Shown here: piece after piece, positions 1 to 5,324 of the stretch
Position numbering within the stretch: position 1 is the first letter of the stretch
Layout: the number at the start of each line of letters is the position of its first letter
Assembly: GCA_934636905.1 (NCBI GenBank)
Contig: CAKUBJ010000050.1
Coordinates: forward strand, 1-7,898
Source: an uncultured Dysosmobacter sp.
GTDB lineage: Bacteria > Bacillota > Clostridia > Oscillospirales > Oscillospiraceae
Reading direction: 5' to 3'
DNA length: 7,898 bases
Made by a program: the position numbers and the translations under genes
Notes under the pieces: generated by a model
Database searches by the model: none
What the model was told of the DNA's origin: nothing
What the model saw: only the letters and a program-made list of their open reading frames with translations

Positions 1-1
1 C

Positions 2-61
2 CATTCCTCCGCCGCACGGGAGAAAGCTGCGGCAAAATACTTTTTCGGAGGTGCAACTTGA
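2..61 (+). CDS. Possible C-terminal tail of an upstream gene (partial)
   Basis: This frame is open from the window edge to a TGA at 59-61 and gives about 19 residues ending KYFFGGAT. The stop overlaps the TTG start of the next gene in a TTGA arrangement, typical of translationally coupled neighbours. The coding sequence would also contain the downstream ribosome site (GGAGG, 47-51). What follows is a small protein of the kind found beside recombinases in clostridial elements, so a recombinase or other element gene is a reasonable guess, but nothing in 19 residues identifies a family. The other two frames are also open over this short stretch, so the call rests on the stop/start overlap alone. 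Confidence 0.33.
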   Translation, partial: HSSAAREKAAAKYFFGGAT

Positions 62-252
62 GCAGGCGGAAAAAGCTCACCAACAACAGCGGCATCCCGC
101 AGCATGAGATCGAGAACATCGCCCGAATTCTGCTGCCGGATATTCTCGCCTTTTACGAAAGTGAGGAAGGGCAGCGGGAATTTGCCGAATGGAAGGCGGC
201 GCAGGACGGGGCAAAAACGGACAAAGACAGCAACGGCGAGAACGTCGCCTGA
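58..252 (+). CDS. Small conserved protein of clostridial mobile elements, function unknown
   Basis: The product is a 64-residue soluble protein read from a TTG start; GGAGG at 47-51, six bases upstream, decides this start. Visible parts are a basic N-terminus (SRRKKLT), a helical middle beginning GIPQHEIENIARILLPDI, an acidic/aromatic stretch (FYESEEGQREFAEW, about residues 32-45), and a charged low-complexity tail. There is no membrane segment, signal peptide or cysteine motif. From memory, short proteins with a GIP..E...AR.LLP and FESEEG.REFAEW pattern recur next to site-specific recombinases in integrative elements of gut Firmicutes. That resemblance is recalled, not searched. The gene is probably coupled to the gene upstream through a TTGA overlap and ends at the strong terminator at 304-334. 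Its function is unknown; a small accessory or regulatory protein of the element is an inference. Confidence 0.72.
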   Translation: MSRRKKLTNNSGIPQHEIENIARILLPDILAFYESEEGQREFAEWKAAQDGAKTDKDSNGENVA

Positions 253-303
253 CGATAGATATAAGACAAATCCAAGGGATATATGCTCCTAAAACAGCAT
301 GGC

Positions 304-334
304 AAAAGGGGATGGCCGACCGCCATCCCCTTTT
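304..334. terminator. Bidirectional intrinsic terminator
   Basis: A perfect 13-bp inverted repeat (AAAAGGGGATGGC at 304-316 and its complement at 322-334) has a 5-base loop. The A-run on one side and T-run on the other give a U-tract in both directions. It lies between two convergent genes (stop at 252 on plus, stop at 345 on minus) and so can end both transcripts. Confidence 0.9.
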
Positions 335-344
335 GTGCGTTTGT

Positions 345-593
345 TCAGTTTTCATAAGGCTTGTACTCCGTGACGGCATTCAGATATGCCTCAACGTCGC
401 CGTTCAGAATGAGGTCTGCATAAGCCAGCGGGTCGTTGTAGATGAGATAGTCCAGCTCTGACCGCTGGAAGCGGTTGTCCGCCACCTCGTTCTCCACGGC
501 GGTGCAGTCGATGGAGATCATGCTGCCGTCCTGAAACCGCAGCTCTACACAACCCGTGTCCATGTTAAATTCACAGCTTTTGATGTTTTTCAT
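345..593 (-). CDS. DUF6061-like small protein
   Basis: The product is an 82-residue protein of unknown function. The N-terminus MKNIKSCEFNMDTGCVELRF followed by DGSMISIDCTAVE reads as beta strands. It is followed by a helical half with QRSELDYLIYNDPLAYADLILNGD (broadly residues 43-66). This pattern matches my recollection of the DUF6061 family, which is widespread in clostridial genomes and often element-borne. There is no membrane segment or signal sequence. The ATG at 591-593 is fixed by an excellent AAGGAGG (600-606 on the opposite strand) six bases upstream. The gene converges on the shared terminator at 304-334. No clear promoter is visible between it and the tRNA terminator at 711-755, and an open frame that may be the remnant of an upstream coupled gene runs into its start. 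The role is unknown. Confidence 0.82.
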   Translation of the reverse strand: MKNIKSCEFNMDTGCVELRFQDGSMISIDCTAVENEVADNRFQRSELDYLIYNDPLAYADLILNGDVEAYLNAVTEYKPYEN

Positions 594-697
594 GTTCGTC
601 CTCCTTATCCTTTACCAGTTTTGGTTTTCTCGGCCCTCTGGGCTTGGATTCGGGACGCTTTACCACGCCGTTTCTGAAATGCGTATCCTCGAACTTC
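571..697 (-). pseudogene. Possible 3' remnant of a gene coupled to the DUF6061-like gene
   Basis: On the minus strand an open frame ending in TGA at 571 reads ...FEKFEDTHFRNGVVKRP, then a basic/proline stretch (SKPRGPRKPKL) and a charged tail (KDKEDEHEKHQKL). It overlaps the DUF6061-like start by 23 bp, the geometry of a coupled upstream gene. Upstream, the frame runs straight into the tRNA terminator hairpin with no ATG, GTG or TTG that has a ribosome site. It could be the tail of a gene whose 5' part was lost at the element/tRNA junction, or a chance open frame. The coding character is only suggestive. Confidence 0.25.
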
Positions 698-755
698 TCG
701 AAGAAAACAAATAATCCGAACCCATCTCCGATTAAGAAGATTTGGTTCGGATTAT
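698..755 (-). terminator. Intrinsic terminator of the tRNA-Leu operon
   Basis: A perfect 12-bp inverted repeat (ATAATCCGAACC at 711-722 and its complement at 744-755) can be extended inside by ATCT/AGAT (724-727, 738-741). On the minus strand it starts 7 bases after the CCA of the last tRNA and is followed by a U-rich tail (TTTGTTTTCTT). Position and structure fit rho-independent termination of the tRNA transcript. Confidence 0.85.
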
Positions 756-762
756 ATTGGTT

Positions 763-850
763 TGGTGCGCGAGGCGGGACTTGAACCCGCACGTCCGAAG
801 TGGACACTAGAACCTGAATCTAGCGAGTCTGCCAATTCCACCACTCGCGC
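763..850 (-). tRNA. tRNA-Leu (CAG), copy 2, CCA encoded
   Basis: This is an 88-base class II tRNA on the minus strand. The acceptor stem GCGCGAG/CTCGCGC carries discriminator A and a genomically encoded CCA (763-765). The anticodon arm CTAGA-TTCAGGT-TCTAG gives anticodon CAG, which reads the CUG leucine codon. The long variable arm typical of tRNA-Leu and the T-arm GGGTTCAAGTCCC are present. The gene is base-for-base identical to the copy at 911-998. Its 3' end is immediately followed by the operon terminator and faces the probable mobile-element edge. Confidence 0.97.
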
Positions 851-868
851 ATACCTATGAAATTCCAT

Positions 869-908
869 CCCCAAAAGGGGCTTCTCCGGAATCCGCATTC
901 CGGAGAAG
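869..908 (-). other. Hairpin in the spacer between the two tRNA-Leu(CAG) genes
   Basis: A perfect 12-bp inverted repeat (881-892 with 897-908, CTTCTCCGGAAT/ATTCCGGAGAAG) closes a 4-base loop. In the direction of tRNA transcription it begins 2 bases after the CCA of the upstream copy and is followed by CCCCTTTTGGGG (869-880), itself a small palindrome. It could be a partial terminator that lowers expression of the last tRNA, or a processing or spacer structure. Only four Us follow, so termination would be incomplete. Confidence 0.6.
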
Positions 909-910
909 GC

Positions 911-998
911 TGGTGCGCGAGGCGGGACTTGAACCCGCACGTCCGAAGTGGACACTAGAACCTGAATCTAGCGAGTCTGCCAATTCCACCACTCGCGC
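911..998 (-). tRNA. tRNA-Leu (CAG), copy 1, CCA encoded
   Basis: This 88-base class II tRNA on the minus strand is identical in every base to the copy at 763-850: acceptor GCGCGAG, anticodon CAG, long variable arm, encoded CCA (911-913). It is separated from that copy by a 60-bp spacer containing a strong hairpin. A tandem duplication is the simplest origin, and it raises dosage for the CUG codon, which is frequent in the genes of this window. Confidence 0.97.
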
Positions 999-1025
999 GC
1001 ATAGGCAATCTTTTCGGAAGAAAAC

Positions 1026-1111
1026 TGGTGCGGCTGACGGGACTTGAACCCACACGTCGAATCGACACCAGCACCTCAAGCTGGCCTGTCTACCAGTTCC
1101 AGCACAGCCGC
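1026..1111 (-). tRNA. tRNA-Leu (GAG), CCA encoded
   Basis: This is an 86-base class II tRNA on the minus strand and the first gene after the operon promoter. The acceptor stem GCGGCTG/CAGCCGC carries discriminator A and encoded CCA (1026-1028). The anticodon arm CCAGC-TTGAGGT-GCTGG gives anticodon GAG, which reads CUU and CUC leucine codons. It has a long variable arm and the T-arm GGGTTCAAGTCCC. With the two CAG copies downstream it forms an all-leucine operon. Confidence 0.97.
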
Positions 1112-1144
1112 AACTATGTACCGCCTAAAAAAGACTGCTTGATT

Positions 1145-1173
1145 ATTATAGCCATTCGCCGCCGTAATGTCAA
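1145..1173 (-). promoter_or_regulatory. Consensus sigma-A promoter of the tRNA-Leu operon
   Basis: On the minus strand a perfect -35 box TTGACA (1168-1173) and a perfect -10 box TATAAT (1145-1150) are separated by exactly 17 bp. The start of transcription would lie near 1138, about 27 bases before tRNA-Leu(GAG). Full consensus boxes fit a strongly expressed stable-RNA operon. A short palindrome, CCGGAAATTCCGG (1174-1186), abuts the -35 box. Confidence 0.93.
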
Positions 1174-1204
1174 CCGGAAATTCCGGGTTTTTTGAAAAAA
1201 TTTT

Positions 1205-1232
1205 TCAGAGACTTCCGCTCAGAGGCTTCCGC
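1205..1232. repeat. Tandem 14-bp direct repeat
   Basis: TCAGAGACTTCCGC (1205-1218) is followed directly by TCAGAGGCTTCCGC (1219-1232), identical except at one position. It lies in the gene-free spacer between the sirtuin and the tRNA promoter. Two copies could be a small slippage duplication or a binding-site pair; nothing here decides. Confidence 0.7.
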
Positions 1233-1244
1233 CATGTCCGCCCT

Positions 1245-1346
1245 CGGAGAAGCCGGCCGCAGACGGCCGGGCTTCCGAATGCCCTTCTCCGGAACCGCCG
1301 CATCTCCCCACAGGCGGTGTTCTCCGTCAGGGATACCCCTCCCTGA
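1245..1346. other. Cluster of hairpins in the sirtuin-tRNA spacer
   Basis: Three stems occur in about 100 bp. The first is GAAGCCGGCCG with CGGCCGGGCTTC (1249-1275, one bulge), enclosed by an alternative outer pairing CGGAGAAG (1245-1252) with CTTCTCCG (1284-1291). The second is ACCGCC with GGCGGT (1294-1299, 1313-1318). The third is TCAGGGA with TCCCTGA (1327-1333, 1340-1346). They lie downstream of the sirtuin stop on the minus strand. None is followed by a clear U-tract, so they are not textbook terminators. They may stabilise the 3' end of the sirtuin mRNA or be a degenerate palindromic repeat unit. No convincing gene is seen in 1174-1381. Confidence 0.5.
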
Positions 1347-1381
1347 GCGGCGGCAGGGTTCCTCCGGGGCAGGCGTTTCCC

Positions 1382-2098
1382 TTACAACTGCGAGAGCACC
1401 TCGCCGATGGGGTCGGTAATCACCAGCCCCGCCGCCAGATCCCGGGCCACCGGAGACTTGTTGATGAGGGCCAGCCGCTGGCCTCGGTAGTAGTTGATAA
1501 GCCCCGCGGCAGGCCACACATTCAGGGACGTGCCGCCCACAATCAGCAAATCCGCCTGCGCAATGGCCTGAACGGCACCATCCACCACCCGGTCGTCCAG
1601 CGCCTCCTCGTACAGCACCACATCCGGCTTGATGATGCCCCCGCAGCTGCACCGGGGCACGCCGTCGGTATGCAGGATGTGATTCAGGTCATAAAATTTT
1701 CCGCACCGCTCACAGTGGTTTCGTAGGACGCTGCCGTGGAGTTCGTATACCGTTTGGCTGCCGGCAGCCTGATGAAGTCCGTCAATGTTCTGGGTCACCA
1801 CCGCCAGCAGCTTCCCCTCCCGTTCCCACTCCGCCAGCTTTTGGTGGGCGGCGTTGGGCTTTGCGTCAGGGCAGAGCATCTTCGCCCGGTAGAAGCGAAA
1901 AAATTCTTCGGGATTGCTTTTATAGAAGGTATGGCTTAAAATAGTTTCCGGCGGGTACTTCCACTCCTGATGGTAAAGTCCCCCGGTGCTGCGGAAATCC
2001 GGAATCCCGGACTCCGTGGATACCCCGGCGCCGCCGAAAAAAACAATCCGCCGGGCAGCGTCCGTCCATTCCTTCAGTTTTCTGATTTTCTCCGTCAT
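1382..2098 (-). CDS. Sir2-family NAD-dependent protein deacylase (sirtuin)
   Basis: The product is a cytoplasmic sirtuin that removes acetyl or other acyl groups from lysines using NAD, releasing nicotinamide and O-acyl-ADP-ribose. It has 238 residues, the usual length for a compact bacterial Sir2. Visible motifs are the NAD-binding GAGVSTESGIPDFRS (23-37), TQNIDGLH (102-109), the catalytic His in HGS (His121), a four-cysteine zinc site (C129, C132, C150, C152, spaced C-x2-C-x17-C-x-C), GGTSL (188-192) and the late NAD contact IN (212-213). The ATG at 2096-2098 is chosen because GGAGGG lies seven bases upstream; an in-frame TTG at 2122 would add eight residues but has no ribosome site. The gene is divergent from the ArsC-like gene with 38 bp between starts, so any promoter must reach into the neighbouring gene, and none is obvious. 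Whether it prefers acetyl or longer acyl groups cannot be told. Family call is near certain. Confidence 0.95.
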   Translation of the reverse strand: MTEKIRKLKEWTDAARRIVFFGGAGVSTESGIPDFRSTGGLYHQEWKYPPETILSHTFYKSNPEEFFRFYRAKMLCPDAKPNAAHQKLAEWEREGKLLAVVTQNIDGLHQAAGSQTVYELHGSVLRNHCERCGKFYDLNHILHTDGVPRCSCGGIIKPDVVLYEEALDDRVVDGAVQAIAQADLLIVGGTSLNVWPAAGLINYYRGQRLALINKSPVARDLAAGLVITDPIGEVLSQL

Positions 2099-2136
2099 AA
2101 AAACACCCTCCAGTCTGTACAATAAGGAAGTTATCT

Positions 2137-2472
2137 ATGAATATTCAGATTTTCGGCTCCTCCAAGTCCTTTGACACGAAAAAGGCGGAGCGCTGGTTCA
2201 AGGAGCGCCGCATCAAGTACCAGTATATCGACATTCTCTCAAAGGGATTATCCCCCCGGGAGTACCAGTCCGTCAAGCAAAAAGTTGGCTTCGACGCGCT
2301 GGTAAACACAAAATGCCGGGCCTACGAGGAACTGTACATGGCCTACATCACCCCGGATGCCCGGGAGGAGAAGCTGCTGGAGTACCCGGAACTCTTCAAC
2401 ACCCCCATTGTCCGCAACGGCAGGGAGGCCACCGTAGGCTACTGCCCGGACATCTGGGCATCCTGGACGTAA
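2137..2472 (+). CDS. ArsC/Spx-fold protein lacking the usual active-site cysteine
   Basis: This 111-residue cytoplasmic protein has the thioredoxin-like ArsC/Spx fold, which includes arsenate reductase-like proteins and the Spx/MgsR regulators. Signs are the N-terminal strand MNIQIFG, the active-site loop SSKSFDTKKAERWF (8-21), and the cis-proline segment TPIVRNG (89-95) followed by VGYCPDIW (100-107). Relatives I recall read KKCFDTKKA at the active site. Here that position is Ser11 (codon TCC, one base from TGC), and the second redox position is Thr14. Cysteines remain only at 60 and 103. Classical thiol chemistry at the loop is therefore unlikely unless Cys60 takes over. ATG 2137 is supported by AAGGAA (2124-2129). 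The gene is divergent from the sirtuin, and YihY follows 26 bp downstream, probably in the same unit. It may be a redox-dead paralogue or a regulator; the exact role is unknown. Confidence 0.88.
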   Translation: MNIQIFGSSKSFDTKKAERWFKERRIKYQYIDILSKGLSPREYQSVKQKVGFDALVNTKCRAYEELYMAYITPDAREEKLLEYPELFNTPIVRNGREATVGYCPDIWASWT

Positions 2473-2498
2473 TAATTTTTCCGAGGGAGAGAAATGCT

Positions 2499-3350
2499 AT
2501 GTGGAGCAGTTCCCTGCCGAAGAGCCGCTTCCTGCGATTCTTTGTGCTGATGATTCACCGTTATAACAGGCACAACACCGCCACCCAAAGTGCGGCACTG
2601 GCTTTTTACCTTCTGTTTACGATTTTTCCCTTTCTCATTTTCATCAGCGCCCTGCTGGGTCTGCTGAATCTGGACATTTCGGGAACCATGACTGCGCTGT
2701 CGGACTTCCTGCCTGCGGAGGTGGTGGAACTGATTGAGGTGTATCTCACCTACGTCAGTGAAAACCCAAGCCCCCGGCTGATGGTATTCGGACTGGTGTT
2801 TTCCGTCTACTTCCCCATGCGGGCCGCCAACTCCCTGATGGGCGCCGTGCGGACGGCCTACCATCTGGGGCCGCCCCGGGGGGTGATTTCCCAGTGGGTC
2901 AAGGTGCTGATTTACACGGTGACACTGATTCTCACCATTGCCCTGACGCTGTCTCTGATGACCTTCGGCGAGCGGGCACTGCGGTACGCAGTGGTGCACT
3001 TCCGCCTGCCGGCGTTTCTGGCGGAACTGTGGGTAAAACTGCGATTCCCCGTTGCCGGCGCCGTGAGTTTTCTGGCGCTGTTCCTCCTCTACGCACTGGC
3101 GCAGGACACCTTCCCGCCTCTGAAAAACATCTGGCCAGGGACGCTGTTTTCGCTGGCGGCGTGGATGAGCCTCAGCTGGCTCTACTCCTATTACGCCGAC
3201 CATTTTTCCCACTATTCTGTGCTCTACGGCTCCATCGGCGCCGTCATCGTGGTGCTGATCTGGCTGAACCTCACCGCCGTCACCCTGATTCTTGGGGCGG
3301 AGGTAAACGGCGTCCTCATCAGTATGCGCAAGGATGAAGATGCCGCGTGA
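2499..3350 (+). CDS. YihY/BrkB family inner-membrane protein
   Basis: This is a 283-residue polytopic membrane protein of the YihY/BrkB family, once misnamed ribonuclease BN; transport activity has been proposed but not settled. The family signature is near the N-terminus: A-rich ATQSAALAFYLLFTIFPFL (28-46). About six hydrophobic helices are visible, at roughly 34-56, 93-114, 134-156, 184-201, 212-232 and 243-268. The last contains GAVIVVLIWLNLTAVTLILG, the region usually most conserved. The charged tail RKDEDAA is probably cytoplasmic. The ATG at 2499 is chosen because GGGAG (2485-2489) precedes it; the same frame is open further upstream only by running out of frame through the ArsC-like gene. 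It is co-directional with that gene, 26 bp away, so co-transcription is likely. The physiological substrate is unknown. Confidence 0.93.
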   Translation: MWSSSLPKSRFLRFFVLMIHRYNRHNTATQSAALAFYLLFTIFPFLIFISALLGLLNLDISGTMTALSDFLPAEVVELIEVYLTYVSENPSPRLMVFGLVFSVYFPMRAANSLMGAVRTAYHLGPPRGVISQWVKVLIYTVTLILTIALTLSLMTFGERALRYAVVHFRLPAFLAELWVKLRFPVAGAVSFLALFLLYALAQDTFPPLKNIWPGTLFSLAAWMSLSWLYSYYADHFSHYSVLYGSIGAVIVVLIWLNLTAVTLILGAEVNGVLISMRKDEDAA

Positions 3351-3436
3351 AATTCACGATCTGTTCACCCCGCGGAGGGGATTCTGCGGTACAATGATGC
3401 AAGGATTCAAACGATTTCTTTGAAAGGACGCTGCAT

Positions 3437-4666
3437 ATGGAAGAAAAACTGCGGGAATACGCAAAGCTGCTGATTGAAGTGGGTCTGAACATCCAGAAGG
3501 GTCAGACCCTCATCATCTCCTCCCCGGTGGAGTGCGCCCACTTCGCCCGGCTGTGTGCCGGCGCGGCCTACGACGCCGGCTGCCGGGAGGTGGTCATGAA
3601 CTGGGGGGACGACGCCCTGAGCCGCATGAAGTACCTCCGGGCGGACAATGGCGTCTTTGACGACGCACCGGAGTGGCGGGAGAAGTACTTCACCCACTAC
3701 GCCGAAATGGGGGCAGGCTATCTGGCCATTGCCGCCAGCGACCCGGAAACCCTGAAGGGAGTCAATCCTGACCGGCTGGTGCGGGCGCAGAAGAGCAGCG
3801 CCGTCGTCCGGAAGGTCTTTGACCGGCTTCAGATGAGCAACGGGTTCCCTTGGTGTGTGGCCTCCGTGCCCATTCCCAGCTGGGCCAAAACGGTGTTCCC
3901 CCACCTGCCGGAAGAGGAGGCCATGGAGCGGCTGTGGGACGCCATTTTTGAAACCGTCCGGGTCAAAGGGGACGGCTCGGCTGTCTACGCATGGCACCAT
4001 CATCTGGACACCCTGCGCCGCCGGAAGGAACTGCTGAACCGGTATCATTTCAAGTTCCTGCACTACACCAATGCGCTGGGCACCGACCTTACCATCCAGC
4101 TGCCGGAGGACCACCTCTGGGCAGCAGGGAACTCCATCATGAAAAACGGCGTGGAGTTCGTGGCCAATATGCCCACGGAGGAACTCTTCACCGCCCCTCT
4201 GAAAACCGGCATCAACGGTGTGGTGTACGCCGCCCTGCCTCTGGTGAATGACGGCAATATCATCGACAAATTCCACTTTGTCATCCGGGATGGGAAAATC
4301 GTGGAAGCCCACGCGGAAAAGGGTGAGGAATTTCTGAAGGCCGCCATCAGCGTGGACGAGGGTGCCTCCTACTTCGGGGAAGTGGCGCTGGTGCCCTACG
4401 ACAGTCCCATTTCCAACCAGAAGATTCTCTATTACAACACGCTGTTTGACGAAAACGCCTCCTGCCATCTGGCCTTCGGCGAGGCGTATCCCGAGTGCAT
4501 TGAGGGCGGCGAAGCCATGACCCGGGAGGAGGTACAGGCTCACGGTCTGAATTACTCCCTGACCCATGTGGACTTCATGGTGGGCACTGCCGACCTCTCT
4601 ATTGTGGGCACCACCCACGACGGCCGGGAGATTCCCATTTTTGTAAACGGCAACTTTGCCATTTGA
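3437..4666 (+). CDS. M29-family metallo-aminopeptidase (AmpS/PepS-like)
   Basis: This 409-residue cytoplasmic peptidase releases N-terminal residues from peptides, using two metal ions; 400-415 residues is normal for family M29. The N-terminal segment YAKLLIEVGLNIQKGQTLII (8-27) is the usual family opening. The candidate metal ligands fall in the expected order and spacing: Glu249 in NMPTEEL, Glu315 in YFGEVAL, His344 and Tyr351 in HLAFGEAY, and His377 and Asp379 in THVDFMVG. All are present, so it should be active. There is no signal peptide or membrane segment. ATG 3437 is supported by AAAGGA (3423-3428). The 86-bp gap to the YihY gene contains a TACAAT (3390-3395) that could be a -10 box, but no good -35 lies at the right distance, so a separate promoter is uncertain. 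The hexapeptide gene follows 39 bp downstream. Substrate preference cannot be read from the sequence. Confidence 0.95.
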   Translation: MEEKLREYAKLLIEVGLNIQKGQTLIISSPVECAHFARLCAGAAYDAGCREVVMNWGDDALSRMKYLRADNGVFDDAPEWREKYFTHYAEMGAGYLAIAASDPETLKGVNPDRLVRAQKSSAVVRKVFDRLQMSNGFPWCVASVPIPSWAKTVFPHLPEEEAMERLWDAIFETVRVKGDGSAVYAWHHHLDTLRRRKELLNRYHFKFLHYTNALGTDLTIQLPEDHLWAAGNSIMKNGVEFVANMPTEELFTAPLKTGINGVVYAALPLVNDGNIIDKFHFVIRDGKIVEAHAEKGEEFLKAAISVDEGASYFGEVALVPYDSPISNQKILYYNTLFDENASCHLAFGEAYPECIEGGEAMTREEVQAHGLNYSLTHVDFMVGTADLSIVGTTHDGREIPIFVNGNFAI

Positions 4667-4705
4667 ATATGTCCCTGAATCATACAGAGAAAGAAGGAGA
4701 ACCCC

Positions 4706-5185
4706 ATGATTTCCAAACCGAATTTTGACAAGAGCGTTCTTATCTGCCCCGGCGCCGCCGTGGTCGGCGATGTGACGCTGGGAAGCCGTGTCAGCATCTG
4801 GTACAATGCCGTCCTCCGGGGGGACGAAGGCGCCATCCGCGTCGGTGAAAACACCAATATTCAGGACTGCGCCGTACTCCACGAGGAGACAACGGTTGGC
4901 GCCGGCTGCACCATCGGCCACGGCGCCATTGTCCACGGCTGCACCGTAGGTGACAACGTGCTCATCGGCATGGGCGCTACCGTGCTCAACGGCGCGAAAA
5001 TCGGCGACAACTGCATTGTAGGCGCAGGGGCGCTGGTGACGGGGAAAATGGACGCCCCTGCCGGCTCCATGATTCTGGGCAGCCCCGCCAAGGTGGTGCG
5101 TCCCCTGACGGAAGCCGAAATGGAGGGCAACCGGGAATCTGCCCGGGGCTACTGCCATCTGGCTGAGGAGTACCGGAAGGACTGA
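4706..5185 (+). CDS. Gamma-carbonic-anhydrase-like left-handed beta-helix protein
   Basis: This 159-residue protein is built of hexapeptide repeats ([LIV]-G-x4) that form a left-handed beta-helix, as in the YrdA/PaaY/CaiE and gamma-carbonic-anhydrase group; such proteins are trimers with a metal at the subunit interface. The three histidine ligands expected for the metal are present: His59 (AVLH), His72 and His77 (GHGAIVHG). So are the partner residues around RGD (38-40) and NIQD (51-54). A helical tail (about 133-158) caps the helix. Carbonic anhydrase activity is plausible but unproven; many close relatives lack measurable activity or act in CoA-linked metabolism. ATG 4706 has AAGGAG (4694-4699) six bases upstream. 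It lies 39 bp behind the M29 peptidase, probably in one transcript, and is followed by a strong hairpin at 5196-5234. Confidence 0.93.
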   Translation: MISKPNFDKSVLICPGAAVVGDVTLGSRVSIWYNAVLRGDEGAIRVGENTNIQDCAVLHEETTVGAGCTIGHGAIVHGCTVGDNVLIGMGATVLNGAKIGDNCIVGAGALVTGKMDAPAGSMILGSPAKVVRPLTEAEMEGNRESARGYCHLAEEYRKD

Positions 5186-5195
5186 ACCGGAAAAA

Positions 5196-5234
5196 CGCCG
5201 AAAGAACCCCGCAAAATCGGGAAGTCTTTCGGCG
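5196..5234. terminator. Hairpin terminator after the hexapeptide gene
   Basis: A perfect 10-bp inverted repeat (CGCCGAAAGA at 5196-5205 and its complement at 5225-5234) has an inner CCCG/CGGG pairing (5208-5211, 5218-5221). It lies 10 bp after the stop codon, as expected of a terminator for the peptidase-hexapeptide unit. The plus-strand tail (CTTTGCCGCTT) is only weakly U-rich, while the minus-strand tail is TTTTT, so it may stop antisense transcription better than sense. Confidence 0.65.
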
Positions 5235-5243
5235 CTTTGCCGC

Positions 5244-5272
5244 TTGCAGTCCGGGGCATGTACGGCTATACT
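5244..5272 (+). promoter_or_regulatory. Probable sigma-A promoter of the MATE gene
   Basis: A -35-like TTGCAG (5244-5249) and a -10 TATACT (5267-5272) are separated by exactly 17 bp, each close to consensus (four and five of six). Transcription would start near 5279, about 45 bases before the MATE start codon. It sits just after the terminator hairpin of the previous unit, which fits an independent transcript. Confidence 0.65.
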
Positions 5273-5324
5273 TGCTCCGTTATTGTGAAATAAACGATTA
5301 CTCATGATTAAGGAGTTCAGATTC

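Noticed and set aside
911..998. Identical 88-bp blocks at 763-850 and 911-998 considered as a CRISPR-like or IS repeat
   Set aside because: Both fold as complete tRNA-Leu genes with CCA, and there are only two copies.
752..1079. Open frames across the tRNA cluster
   Set aside because: They translate tRNA genes (the repeated RVVELADSLDSGS string is the tRNA-Leu sequence) and are spurious annotations often seen at tRNA loci.
2313..2498. A 62-residue N-terminal extension of the YihY protein
   Set aside because: It overlaps the ArsC-like gene out of frame, has no ribosome site and is not membrane-like; the ATG at 2499 has one.
2439..3212. A 257-codon minus-strand open frame
   Set aside because: It is antisense to the YihY gene, with the same Gln/His-rich artefact composition and no ribosome site.
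3362..3395. A possible promoter before the M29 peptidase
   Set aside because: TACAAT at 3390-3395 is a fair -10, but the nearest -35-like TTCACC (3364-3369) is 20 bp away, outside the normal spacing, so it was not listed as a feature.
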